NCBI RefSeq assembly: GCF_946151065.1
Contig: NZ_CAMGZA010000003.1
Span: 62,001 to 126,000 of the forward strand
DNA: 64,000 nt
Direction of reading: 5' to 3'
Origin: Microbacterium sp. Marseille-Q6965
GTDB lineage: Bacteria; Actinomycetota; Actinomycetes; Actinomycetales; Microbacteriaceae
Shown here: positions 37,930 through 46,110 of the stretch, piece after piece
Numbering within the stretch: position 1 is the first letter of the stretch
Layout: each line of letters opens with the position of its first letter
Made by a program: the position numbers and the translations under genes
The notes under the pieces: generated by a model
Told to the model about the DNA's origin: nothing
Seen by the model: the letters and a program-made list of their open reading frames with translations, nothing else
Databases searched by the model: none

Positions 37930-38706
37930 ATGGCCGTGGACAAGAGCACGAATCAGTCCGTCGAGAAGGCGCTCGCCCTCCTCGAGTGCTTCCAGGACGG
38001 CCGCCCCCGCCGCGTGGGAGAACTCGCCGAGGACACGGGGATCGGGCAATCCACGGTCTCGCGGCTGCTCGCGACGCTTGAGTCAGCGGGCATGGTGGAA
38101 CGCGACTCCAGCAGCTCGCTGTACTTCCTCGGCTCCGAGCTGCTGACGCTCGCCGGCATCGCGATCAACCGCAACCCCGTGCACCGCGCGGCACGCATGA
38201 TCGCCCAACAGCTGGCCGCCCGTCTCGAGCTGGGGGTCAATGTCGCCGTCCGCCGTGGTGGCGAGCTCGTCTACCTCTGCAACTTCGAGGGGCGGCTCTC
38301 ACCCAAGTCGCACACGCTGATGGGGGAGAGGGTGCCGCTCCACGCGACAAGCATCGGCAAGGCGGTGCTCTCGGGCATGAGCCCGACCGAGCGCGACGCG
38401 ATCACCCCTCGACTGCGCGCCTACACCGCCGAGACCATCACCAACCGTCGCGACCTCGCGCGAGCGCTCTCGCTGGCGGCCCGCGAGGGTTACGCGACGG
38501 AGGTCGAGGAGTTCGTCCTCGGGCGCGCCTCTGTCGCCGCGCCGATCCGTGATCGCAACGGCACGGTGGTCGCCGCCATCTCGATCTCGGGCCCCGTGAC
38601 GGTGCTCGAGCTGGACGCACGCCGCGGCGAGCTCGGGCGCATCGCGGTGGAAGCCGCCGACCGCATCAGCACCGGCCTGGGCTTCCACGGCCCCGCCGGC
38701 CCGTAG
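37930..38706 (+). CDS. IclR family transcriptional regulator
   Basis: A 258-aa regulator. The N-terminal winged helix is SVEKALALLECF...RVGELAEDTGIGQSTVSRLLATLESAGMVERD, and the C-terminal effector domain (about 80-250) has LHATSIGKAVLSGM and SVAAPIRDRNGTVVAAISISGP. IclR proteins bind small carbon compounds. It is divergent from the sugar operon and flanked by its operator, so it is the likely local controller. Confidence 0.88.
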   Translation: MAVDKSTNQSVEKALALLECFQDGRPRRVGELAEDTGIGQSTVSRLLATLESAGMVERDSSSSLYFLGSELLTLAGIAINRNPVHRAARMIAQQLAARLELGVNVAVRRGGELVYLCNFEGRLSPKSHTLMGERVPLHATSIGKAVLSGMSPTERDAITPRLRAYTAETITNRRDLARALSLAAREGYATEVEEFVLGRASVAAPIRDRNGTVVAAISISGPVTVLELDARRGELGRIAVEAADRISTGLGFHGPAGP

Positions 38707-38809
38707 ACCCGCTGCGCCTGTCGCGTGCCCGCGCATGCCCGCGATCCTCAGCCCTGCGGAATACCCCGCGGCTAGCATGGGTTGAAGTCGGCGAACACAG
38801 GAGGCGCGC

Positions 38810-39775
38810 GTGCGACAGCTCATCATCATCGGGTCAGGCCCGGCCGGTTTCACGGCCGCCATCTACGCGGCGCGGGCGAACCTGAAGCCGCTCGTGATCG
38901 CCAGCTCGGTGGAGGTGGGCGGCGACCTCATGCAGACCACCGAGGTGGAGAACTTCCCCGGCTTCCCCGAGGGCGTCATGGGTCCCGACCTCATGGCCAA
39001 GATGCAGGAGCAGGCGGAGAAGTTCGGTGCGGAGATCGCGTATGACGACGCGACCGAGCTCGACCTCGACGGCCCCGTCAAGCGCGTCACGCTCGGCAGC
39101 GGAAAGGTCGAGGAGGCCCGCGCGCTGATCTTCGCCACCGGCTCGGCCTACCGCAAGCTGGGCGTGCCGGGCGAGGAGGCGCTCTCGGGCCACGGCGTCT
39201 CGTGGTGCGCCACATGCGACGGCTTCTTCTTCCGCGACAAGACGGTCGCGGTCGTCGGCGGCGGTGACTCGGCGCTCGAGGAGGCGACCTTCCTGACGAA
39301 GTTTGCCTCAAAGGTGATCGTGATCCACCGCCGAGACACGCTGCGCGCCTCCCGGGCGCTGCAGGACCGCGCCTTCGCGAACGACAAGATCGAGTTCATG
39401 TGGAACGCCGAGGTCGTCGAGATGCTCGGTGCGTCCGGCCTCACCGGCGCGTTGCTGCGCGACCTGACCACCGGGGAGCAGCTCGAGCTGCCGCTCGACG
39501 GCATGTTCGTGGCGATCGGATCCGACCCCCGCGTGCACCTCGTGCACGGCAAGCTCGACCTCACGTCGGAGGGAACCGTCGCGGTCGAGGGCCGGTCGTC
39601 GCGCACGTCGGTCGAGGGCGTGTTCGCCGCGGGCGACGTGATCGACCCCATCTACCGCCAGGCCGTGACCGCGGCCGGCTCGGGCACCGTCGCCGCGCTG
39701 GACGCCGAGCACTACCTGGCCGCGCAGGAGGACCTCGACAAGGCCGAGGCTCTGGAGCAGATCGCCACGGCGTGA
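38810..39775 (+). CDS. trxB: thioredoxin-disulfide reductase
   Basis: A 321-aa low-molecular-weight flavoenzyme passing electrons from NADPH to thioredoxin. The FAD motif GSGPAGFTAAIYAAR is near the N-terminus, the redox CATC at Cys133/Cys136, the NADPH motif GGGDSALEEA near 155 and the C-terminal FAD motif GVFAAGDV. GTG start after AGGAGG; TAGCAT at 38773-38778 is the -10. Followed 62 nt later by trxA. Confidence 0.95.
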   Translation: MRQLIIIGSGPAGFTAAIYAARANLKPLVIASSVEVGGDLMQTTEVENFPGFPEGVMGPDLMAKMQEQAEKFGAEIAYDDATELDLDGPVKRVTLGSGKVEEARALIFATGSAYRKLGVPGEEALSGHGVSWCATCDGFFFRDKTVAVVGGGDSALEEATFLTKFASKVIVIHRRDTLRASRALQDRAFANDKIEFMWNAEVVEMLGASGLTGALLRDLTTGEQLELPLDGMFVAIGSDPRVHLVHGKLDLTSEGTVAVEGRSSRTSVEGVFAAGDVIDPIYRQAVTAAGSGTVAALDAEHYLAAQEDLDKAEALEQIATA

Positions 39776-39837
39776 CGCGGGAATGCGTCGCGCCCCACGG
39801 CGTTGACACAGACGAACCCAAGACAAGGGAGAACGAC

Positions 39838-40161
39838 ATGACCGCCAAGGCAACCACCTCGGCCACCTTCGAGCAGGACGTCCTGCAGGCAGAGGGCCCC
39901 GTGCTCGTCGACTTCTGGGCCGAGTGGTGCGGCCCCTGTCGCATGGTCGCGCCGGTGCTGGACGAGATCCAGGCCGAGCACCCCGACAAGATCACCGTGC
40001 TGAAGCTGAACGTGGACGAGAACCCCGATCTGGCGATGAAGTACCAGATCACCTCGATTCCCGCCATGAAGGTCTTCCAGGGCGGCGAGGTGGCCACGAC
40101 GATCATCGGCGCCAAGCCGAAGTTTGCGCTCGAGCAGGACCTCGCGCAGTTTTTGAACTGA
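39838..40161 (+). CDS. trxA: thioredoxin
   Basis: A 107-aa thioredoxin with active site WCGPC (Cys31, Cys34), the cis-Pro in SIPAMKVF and the conserved FWAEW. It reduces protein disulfides using TrxB. AAGGGAG lies before the ATG. The gene pair is in the conserved origin cluster (Rv3913-Rv3914 equivalent). A compound terminator follows. Confidence 0.95.
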   Translation: MTAKATTSATFEQDVLQAEGPVLVDFWAEWCGPCRMVAPVLDEIQAEHPDKITVLKLNVDENPDLAMKYQITSIPAMKVFQGGEVATTIIGAKPKFALEQDLAQFLN

Positions 40162-40180
40162 TCCCCGCGCCCACGCGCAA

Positions 40181-40215
40181 CGAGACCCCGGTCGCCTCAC
40201 GGCGCCGGGGTCTCG
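40181..40215. terminator. bidirectional terminator after trxA
   Basis: An 11-bp stem (CGAGACCCCGG with its complement) continues after one bulged T into a 4-bp stem with loop TCAC. It lies between convergent trxA and the hypothetical gene. Confidence 0.8.
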
Positions 40216-40219
40216 GCGT

Positions 40220-40570
40220 TCACGCCCTGTCGATCACGCGGACGACGGCATCCCAGCGGCGGTGGGTGTTCTCCTGGCCGATGAGTCGCCACACCGCCCG
40301 GGTCAGCTCCGGGTAGTCCGCCGCGATCTGGCGCAGCAGCCGCTGGTTGCGCGCGTGGGTGGGCCGCAGGCCGCCGTCGGCCGCGATGTGCTCGGCGCGC
40401 AACGTGAAGACGACCAGTTCATCGACGGTGGGCAGGTCCTCCATGAACTCCCACGGGTCCTCGCCGGCGCGAAGCCTCTCGTGGACGAGGGCAGCGAGCT
40501 CGTCGCCCGCCTCCGCGCGCAGCAGCTCGACGCTGGCGCGCCGCCGCGGTGCCGAATGCTCGTCGTCCAC
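40220..40570 (-). CDS. conserved hypothetical protein, 116 aa
   Basis: A charged, helical 116-aa soluble protein (ELLRAEAGDELAALVHERL, ending in QENTHRRWDAVVRVIDRA). No catalytic motif or family recognised. Reality is supported by TAGGCT ending exactly 6 nt before the GTG at 40570 on the minus strand, and by the terminator shared with trxA. Confidence 0.7.
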   Translation of the reverse strand: MDDEHSAPRRRASVELLRAEAGDELAALVHERLRAGEDPWEFMEDLPTVDELVVFTLRAEHIAADGGLRPTHARNQRLLRQIAADYPELTRAVWRLIGQENTHRRWDAVVRVIDRA

Positions 40571-40576
40571 CCATCC

Positions 40577-40582
40577 AGCCTA
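40577..40582 (-). promoter_or_regulatory. -10 box of the 116-aa protein gene
   Basis: TAGGCT on the minus strand with 6 nt to GTG 40570, predicting a leaderless mRNA. Confidence 0.5.
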
Positions 40583-40632
40583 CGTCGAGGGGAGGGGACG
40601 GGCTCCGGATCCGGCACCGCGGATGCGGCGCA

Positions 40633-40890
40633 TCAGTGCTGACGCAGCCGCTCGATCAACTCGTCCTTCTTGAGCTTCGAGGTGCCCTCGATGCCGAGCT
40701 CCTTCGCGCGGTCGCGCAGCTCATCGACGGTGCGATCCTCGTAGTTCTCGGCCTCGCCGCCTCGGCTGCCCACGTTCGAGCGACCGTCTCGCGCGGCGGC
40801 GTTCGCGATGCGCGCTGCCTTCTCCTGCGAGTTGCCCTCGTCGCGCAGCTTCTCGTACAGCTTCTCGTCCTTGATGCTCGAGTTCGGCAT
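40633..40890 (-). CDS. DUF7218 / Rho-N domain protein
   Basis: An 85-aa protein. The N-terminus MPNSSIKDEKLYEKLRDEGN and KAARIANAAARDG is the conserved DUF7218 block; the C-terminal half (TVDELRDRAKELGIEG...KDELIERLRQH) is a Rho-N/SAP-like helix-extended-loop-helix that binds nucleic acid. It follows the SDR gene with one base between stop and start, so they form an operon. A stress or DNA-protection role is only an inference. Confidence 0.82.
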   Translation of the reverse strand: MPNSSIKDEKLYEKLRDEGNSQEKAARIANAAARDGRSNVGSRGGEAENYEDRTVDELRDRAKELGIEGTSKLKKDELIERLRQH

Positions 40891-40891
40891 G

Positions 40892-41779
40892 TCAGAACCC
40901 CCTTCCGCCCGTGACGGGAATCACCGCGCCCGAGACGTACGATGCCTCATCGCTCGCGAGATAGACGTACGCGCCCGCGAGCTCGCTCGGCTGTCCCGGG
41001 CGCCCGAGGGGCGTGTCCTGACCGAAGCTCTCGACCTTCTCGTCCGGGAACCCGGTGGCCGGGATGAGCGGGGTCCAGATGGGGCCGGGGGCCACCGCGT
41101 TCACCCGGATGCCCTTCGGCCCCAGCTCCTGCGCCAGCGCCTTGGTGAATGCCACGAGCGCGGCCTTCGTCATGGCGTAGTCGATCAGCCCGGGGGAGGG
41201 CTCCGCGGCCTGGATGGAGGTCGTCGTGATGATCGACGCACCCGCCGACATGTGCGGCACGGCTTCGCGGGCGAGCAGCAGCGCGCTCACCATGTTCGTC
41301 GTGAACACGCGCTCGATCTCCGACAGCTGCAGGGTCTCGATGCCGTCGCGCTGCTTCTGGTAGGCCGCGTTGGGGATGAGGATGTCGAGCCCGCCGAGCT
41401 TCTCCACGGTCCCCGCGACGAGGTCGATGCACGCCTGCTCGCTCTGCACGTCGAGCGGGAAGAGCGCGCAGTTGCGTCCCGCCTCGCGGATCAGCCGCTC
41501 GGTGTCCTGCGCGTCCTGCTCCTCCTCCGGCAGGTAGGCGATGGCGACGTCGGCGCCCTCGCGGGCGAAGGCGACGGCCACCGCGCGCCCGATGCCCGAA
41601 TCGCCGCCCGTGATCAGCGCGCGTCGCCCGACGAGCCGCTCACGCCCCTGCCATTCGTTCTCGCCGTGGTCCGGGGTGGGCGTCATGTCGCCCGTCGTTC
41701 CCGGCTGCTCGGCCTGCTGCTGCGCCGGCGGCTGCTCGGCCGGCTCGCGGGGGTCGGTGGTCGTGCTCGGATCGGTCAT
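40892..41779 (-). CDS. SDR family oxidoreductase (YghA-like)
   Basis: A 295-aa dehydrogenase with a Pro/Gln-rich leader (about 45 residues), then TGGDSGIGRAVAVAFAREGA for NADP(H) binding, the IPNAAYQ motif in place of NAG, Ser in TTTSIQ and YAMTK as the catalytic YxxxK. The family includes E. coli YghA and B. subtilis general-stress dehydrogenases. AAGGAGGAGG precedes the start. In an operon with the Rho-N protein. Confidence 0.88.
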   Translation of the reverse strand: MTDPSTTTDPREPAEQPPAQQQAEQPGTTGDMTPTPDHGENEWQGRERLVGRRALITGGDSGIGRAVAVAFAREGADVAIAYLPEEEQDAQDTERLIREAGRNCALFPLDVQSEQACIDLVAGTVEKLGGLDILIPNAAYQKQRDGIETLQLSEIERVFTTNMVSALLLAREAVPHMSAGASIITTTSIQAAEPSPGLIDYAMTKAALVAFTKALAQELGPKGIRVNAVAPGPIWTPLIPATGFPDEKVESFGQDTPLGRPGQPSELAGAYVYLASDEASYVSGAVIPVTGGRGF

Positions 41780-41824
41780 CTCTGCCTCCTCCTTGACGAA
41801 TGCGTACGCCTGGGTACGTCATCC

Positions 41825-41848
41825 ACCCTCGCGCCGGGTCGCGAGGGT
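41825..41848. terminator. hairpin between the MFS and SDR genes
   Basis: A 9-bp stem ACCCTCGCG/CGCGAGGGT with a 6-nt loop, 66 nt downstream of the MFS gene on the minus strand. Likely its terminator, though no T-run is seen on that strand. Confidence 0.5.
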
Positions 41849-41914
41849 CAAAACCCCCTTGACAGGCCGTGGCGTCGCGAGCACCCCGCGTCCGGCGCTC
41901 CGCCGGGCTCGCAA

Positions 41915-43201
41915 TCAGGCCGGTGCGTCGTCGGGATCGCGGACCTGCTCGATCGAGCCGGTCGCCGTGTCGTCGGGGTCTGGCAGGCGCGTGAGGAATC
42001 GGTAGCCCACGAGCGACACGATCACGCCGACGCCGGCGCCGGCGAGAAGCGGCACCGTGAGACCGCCCCGCGCGAGCAGGCCGCCGAGGAGCGATCCGAC
42101 GGGCATCGCACCCCACAGCAGCGTGCGCCAGGTGCCGTGCACCCGCCCGAGCAGATGCCCCGGGATGAGCGATTGCCGTAGTGACATGATGTGCACGTTC
42201 CACACCGCGGTCGATCCCCACGCGACGGCGACGCACACCGCCGCGACGGCCGCGTGCGGCCACAGCCCCATCGCGAGCCAGGCGATCAGGCCGAGCAGGT
42301 TGATGAAGGCCAGCACCGGACCCGTGTGGAAGCGCCGCTGCAGGGGAGGGGCGACGACCGTGCCGAGGAAGGCACCGGCGGCGCCCACGAGCAGGAAGGA
42401 GCCGTACCAGGCCTCGGGCACGCGCAGCTCGTCGAGCACGTAGAGCACGAAGGTCGACATCACCGTGGCGTGGCAGACCCCGATCACCACCGACAGGAGC
42501 CACAGAGGCCACAGGATGTGATGGCCGCGGATGAAGCGGTAACCCGTCGTCAGGTCGCGGCGCCAGGGCGCAAGGCCCCGCGCCTCCTCGGACGAACCGC
42601 GGTGCGCGCCGGCGGCGGCGACGGGCAGGAGGAACGCCAGCAGCGCGGCGATCACGTAGGCCCCCGCGCCCGTGATGAGCGGCACGAGCACCGACAGGGC
42701 GAGCAGCCACGACGTGATCGGGCCGGAAAGGAACTGCTGGATGACGATCTCGGCGCCCTCGATCCGGGCGTTCGCCCGCGGCAGCTCGCGACGCGGGAGG
42801 ATCGCCGGCGGGATCGCGCGCACGGCGCCGTCGTAGAGGATCTCGAGCGTCGCGTAGACCAGCGCTACCCCGAGCAGGAGCCAGATCGTGAGGGTGCCGG
42901 TCGCCGCGAGTACCGCGAGCGTCACGGCCACGCCGGCGCGCAGCGCGCCGGCGAACGCCATGGCGCGCCGCCGGTCGACGCGGTCAAGCACGACGCCGAG
43001 CGGGATCGCGAAGAGCAACCACGGCAGATTCGACGCCACCGCGATGCCCGAGACGAGCAGCGGATCGTCGGTCAGCCGCGCCGCGAGGAGCGGGAACGCC
43101 GTCCTCGCGATCCCGTCGGCGAGCGAGGCGCTGACGTTCGCGGTGAGCAGGGTCCGGAATGCGGGCCCCAGGGGGCGCCGCCGCGACCGGTCCTCGTTCA
43201 C
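41915..43201 (-). CDS. MFS transporter (MFS_3 / enterobactin-exporter-like)
   Basis: A 428-aa major facilitator with about 11-12 helices, the first loop DRVDRRRAMAFAGALRA (motif A like) and an arginine-rich N-terminus. The closest group is the MFS_3 exporters, which pump drugs or siderophores. GTG start at 43201, with TAGCCT ending 6 nt upstream on the minus strand. Alone in its transcription unit. Confidence 0.85.
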   Translation of the reverse strand: MNEDRSRRRPLGPAFRTLLTANVSASLADGIARTAFPLLAARLTDDPLLVSGIAVASNLPWLLFAIPLGVVLDRVDRRRAMAFAGALRAGVAVTLAVLAATGTLTIWLLLGVALVYATLEILYDGAVRAIPPAILPRRELPRANARIEGAEIVIQQFLSGPITSWLLALSVLVPLITGAGAYVIAALLAFLLPVAAAGAHRGSSEEARGLAPWRRDLTTGYRFIRGHHILWPLWLLSVVIGVCHATVMSTFVLYVLDELRVPEAWYGSFLLVGAAGAFLGTVVAPPLQRRFHTGPVLAFINLLGLIAWLAMGLWPHAAVAAVCVAVAWGSTAVWNVHIMSLRQSLIPGHLLGRVHGTWRTLLWGAMPVGSLLGGLLARGGLTVPLLAGAGVGVIVSLVGYRFLTRLPDPDDTATGSIEQVRDPDDAPA

Positions 43202-43240
43202 CTCACCAGGCTACGGGCCGGACGCCGCGGCGCCGTGCCC

Positions 43241-43984
43241 TCAGGACGCGGCGCGCTTCGAGCGGAACCAGGCGCTGCTCGGCGGCAGCCAGAGCAGCAC
43301 GATGCCCACCACGCTCAGCGCCACGCCGAGCAGCGACGTGGGCTGTCCGTTCCCGATGTTGCCGAGGCCGCCAATGGCGTTCAGCGCGAAGACCGCGGTG
43401 AGGGCGATGCGCGCCCATCCGCGTCCCTGCCATGTGAAGACGGCGAAGACTGCCAGGCCGACGATCGCGATCACCGGGATGAGCAGCGCACCGAACACGA
43501 AGCCCGCGTCGACCCCCGGGAACTGCGACAGAAGGATGACGGCACCCACCAGGCCCAGGGCGCCGAGGCCGGCGATCACCCAGGCGAGGATGCACGCGCT
43601 GACGACCTGGCGCGGGCGCCGCTGCGGAGCGGCCGGTGCGCCGTACCCCTGGCCGGGGTAGGCCGCGGTACCGGGGTACGCCCCTCCGGGGTAGCCGGCG
43701 GGCTGCCCCGCGCCGCCGTAGCCGGGCGTCTGACCGGGCGTGGGCGCCGACCCGGCCGGGGCACCACCCGGGTACGGCGGGTAGGCCCCACCGGCGGGCG
43801 GAGCGGGCGGAGCGGGCGGAGCGGGCGGCACCGGGTTCCCCTGGGCCGAGCCCGGCGCGGCCGGGGGCGCCGGCGGCGCGTTGCGGTCCGCGGGTGCTCC
43901 GGGAATCGCGTCGAACGCCGAGTCGACGACGGGTTCGGGAGTGGGGATGGAGTCGGGACGCTCTTCGCGGTTCTGATCGCTCAT
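43241..43984 (-). CDS. proline-rich multi-helix membrane protein, unknown function
   Basis: A 247-aa protein. Residues 1-130 are low-complexity Pro/Ala/Gly/Tyr (repeated PPAPPAPPAPPAG, YPGG units). Four helices fill 135-240, of the DUF4190/Tic20-like kind. Similar proteins are abundant in actinobacterial envelopes. ATG 43984 is supported by TAGGCT 7 nt upstream. It lies between the MFS gene and parB. Confidence 0.65.
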   Translation of the reverse strand: MSDQNREERPDSIPTPEPVVDSAFDAIPGAPADRNAPPAPPAAPGSAQGNPVPPAPPAPPAPPAGGAYPPYPGGAPAGSAPTPGQTPGYGGAGQPAGYPGGAYPGTAAYPGQGYGAPAAPQRRPRQVVSACILAWVIAGLGALGLVGAVILLSQFPGVDAGFVFGALLIPVIAIVGLAVFAVFTWQGRGWARIALTAVFALNAIGGLGNIGNGQPTSLLGVALSVVGIVLLWLPPSSAWFRSKRAAS

Positions 43985-44087
43985 GCTCGCGAGCCTAGGG
44001 CCGCACGTGCGCCCGTGGCGAGGGGGACGACTACCCATTCCGTCCGCGCGCGTCGCGTCAGCAGCAGCAGCCGCGCCGAGCCGGCCC

Positions 44088-45074
44088 CTACTCGCCGTAC
44101 GACTCCTCGCCGATTTCCGACAGAATCCGGTTCAGGTCCTGGATCGACGCGAAATCGATTGTGACCTGGCCTTTTCGTGCGCCGAGGCTGATCTTCACGC
44201 GGGTGTTGAGGCGGTCCCCGAGGCGCGAGGCCACGTCGTCGAGGTAGGCACGTCGGGCGCCGGCCTTCGGCCGGGCCTTCGGCGTCGCATTGTCGAGGCC
44301 GGCCGTGATCGCCTTCGCCGCGGCCTCGGCTGCGCGGACCGACAGATCCTCGTTGACGACCTTGTCGGCGAGGCGCTGCATCGCCTCCGGGTCGTCGAGC
44401 GACAGGATGGCGCGGGCGTGGCCGGCGCTCAGCACACCCGCCGCCACGCGCTGCTGCACGGGGACCGGCAGCCGCAGCAGGCGGATCGTGTTGCTGATCT
44501 GCGGGCGCGACCGCCCGATGCGCTTGGCCAACTCGTCCTGCGTGATGCCGAAGTCGTCCAGCAGCTGCTGGTACGCCGACGCTTCCTCCAGCGGGTTCAG
44601 CTGGGACCGGTGCAGGTTCTCGAGCAGGGCGTCCCGCAGCAGGTCCTCGTCGGACGTGTCGCGCACGATCGCCGGGATGGACGCCAGCCCCGCCTCGCGC
44701 GAGGCACGCGTGCGGCGCTCACCCATGATGAGCTCGTAGGTGCCGTCGCCCTTGTCACGCACGACCACGGGCTGCAGCACCCCGAACTCGCGCACGCTGT
44801 GCACCAGCTCCGCGAGGTCGTCCGGGTCGAAGTGCGTGCGCGGCTGGCGCGGGTTGGGCACGATGGCGTGCGGGTCGACCTGCACGAGACGCGCCCCGGG
44901 CACCTCCACCAGGTCTGCCTCGGGAGCGGGTGTCGCCACCGCCTCGGCCACGGGCGCGTCCTTCTTCGCCTTGCTGCCGCCGGGGAAGAAGACGTCCACC
45001 GGGCGGGTGTTCGTCGACTCCGAGGTGGGGATGAGCGCCCCGATCCCTCGACCCAGGCCCGTTCGCTTCGCCAT
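44088..45074 (-). CDS. parB: chromosome-partitioning protein ParB
   Basis: A 328-aa CTP-dependent DNA clamp that loads at parS and spreads. The N-terminal region includes NPRQPRTHFD and the CTP/arginine-patch motif GERRTRASREAG near 120. The central HTH TQDELAKRIGRSRPQISNTIRLL recognises parS, and a C-terminal dimerisation domain is present (about 265-328). It starts on the last base of the parA stop (TGATG). Its probable sites are the eight parS copies at 45993-50317. Confidence 0.95.
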   Translation of the reverse strand: MAKRTGLGRGIGALIPTSESTNTRPVDVFFPGGSKAKKDAPVAEAVATPAPEADLVEVPGARLVQVDPHAIVPNPRQPRTHFDPDDLAELVHSVREFGVLQPVVVRDKGDGTYELIMGERRTRASREAGLASIPAIVRDTSDEDLLRDALLENLHRSQLNPLEEASAYQQLLDDFGITQDELAKRIGRSRPQISNTIRLLRLPVPVQQRVAAGVLSAGHARAILSLDDPEAMQRLADKVVNEDLSVRAAEAAAKAITAGLDNATPKARPKAGARRAYLDDVASRLGDRLNTRVKISLGARKGQVTIDFASIQDLNRILSEIGEESYGE

Positions 45075-46021
45075 CAGGATGTCCCTTCTTCCGTGCGCCG
45101 CGCACCGCGGGTCACGATCTCGAGTGCGGCCTCCCGGTAGGCCACGGCGCCGGCGGAGCCGCCGTCGTAGGTGATGACCGTCTGCCCGAAGCTCGGCGCC
45201 TCCGACACGCGCACCGAACGGGGGATGAGTGTGTCGAGCACCTCGGTGGGGAAGTGCTGACGCACCTCGTCGGCGACCTGCTGCGACAGCTTGGTGCGCT
45301 GGTCATACATGGTCAACAGGATCGTGGAGACGTGGATCCGCGGGTTCAGGTGCTTCTGGATCATCCGGATGTTGCCGAGCAGCTGACTGAGACCCTCGAG
45401 GGCGTAGTACTCGGCCTGGATCGGGAGGAAGACCTCGTCTGCCGCCGTGAACGCGTTGATGGTGAGCAGGCCGAGCGAGGGCGGGCAGTCGATGAGGATG
45501 AAGTCGAAGGGCGTGTCGACGCTCTCGAGGAAGTCGTCGAGCGCCGTCTTGAGGCGGTGTTCACGCGCCACCTGGGAGACGAGCTCGATCTCGGCGCCGG
45601 CCAGGTGGATGGTGCTCGGCACGCAGAAGAGGTTCTCGTGCTCCGGGCTTTGCTGAATCACATCGGCGATCGGGAACTCGTCGATCAGCACGTCGTAGAC
45701 GCTCGGGATGTCGGCCGTGTGTGGCACGCCGAGCGCCGTCGAGGCGTTGCCCTGCGGGTCGAGGTCGATGACGAGCACACGGCCACCGAGCGTGGCGATC
45801 GCCGCCGCGACGTTGACCGTCGTCGTCGTCTTGCCGACGCCGCCCTTCTGGTTCGAGACCGTCAGGATTCGGGTCTGGCCGGTGAACGTGACCTGGGCCT
45901 CCGCGAGGCGCTTGCGACGGGCGGTCAGATCCGCGAGTTCGCGAGCGAGCGGCGTGTCGTCGGGAAGCGAGAATGTGCTCTCGTTCTCGGACTGTTTCAC
46001 GTGAAACACACTCTTTCGCAT
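45074..46021 (-). CDS. parA: chromosome-partitioning ATPase ParA
   Basis: A 315-aa deviant-Walker ATPase that moves ParB-origin complexes. The motif is QKGGVGKTTTTVNVA near residues 58-72, with Walker A' VLVIDLDPQGNAS and Walker B DFILIDCPPSLG. The first 50 residues are a leader in which codons 6-9 (F-H-V-K) are encoded by a perfect parS site. Operon parA-parB. Upstream lies the gene-free parS region, where rsmG would normally be. Confidence 0.95.
   Translation of the reverse strand: MRKSVFHVKQSENESTFSLPDDTPLARELADLTARRKRLAEAQVTFTGQTRILTVSNQKGGVGKTTTTVNVAAAIATLGGRVLVIDLDPQGNASTALGVPHTADIPSVYDVLIDEFPIADVIQQSPEHENLFCVPSTIHLAGAEIELVSQVAREHRLKTALDDFLESVDTPFDFILIDCPPSLGLLTINAFTAADEVFLPIQAEYYALEGLSQLLGNIRMIQKHLNPRIHVSTILLTMYDQRTKLSQQVADEVRQHFPTEVLDTLIPRSVRVSEAPSFGQTVITYDGGSAGAVAYREAALEIVTRGARRTEEGTS
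45993..46008. other. parS site 1 (inside parA)
   Basis: TGTTTCACGTGAAACA, a perfect 16-bp match to the bacterial parS consensus, within the first ten codons of parA. Confidence 0.92.
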
Positions 46022-46094
46022 CGCTTCCGCCGGGCAGGTTCCACTCTAACCCGCGGTCCTGACACCGCCCGCGAGCCTCGGCGGGTGGCTGCGG

Positions 46095-46110
46095 CGTTTC
46101 ACGTGAAACA
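46095..46110. other. parS site 2
   Basis: CGTTTCACGTGAAACA; perfect 14-bp core GTTTCACGTGAAAC. It lies 102 bp from site 1. Confidence 0.92.
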
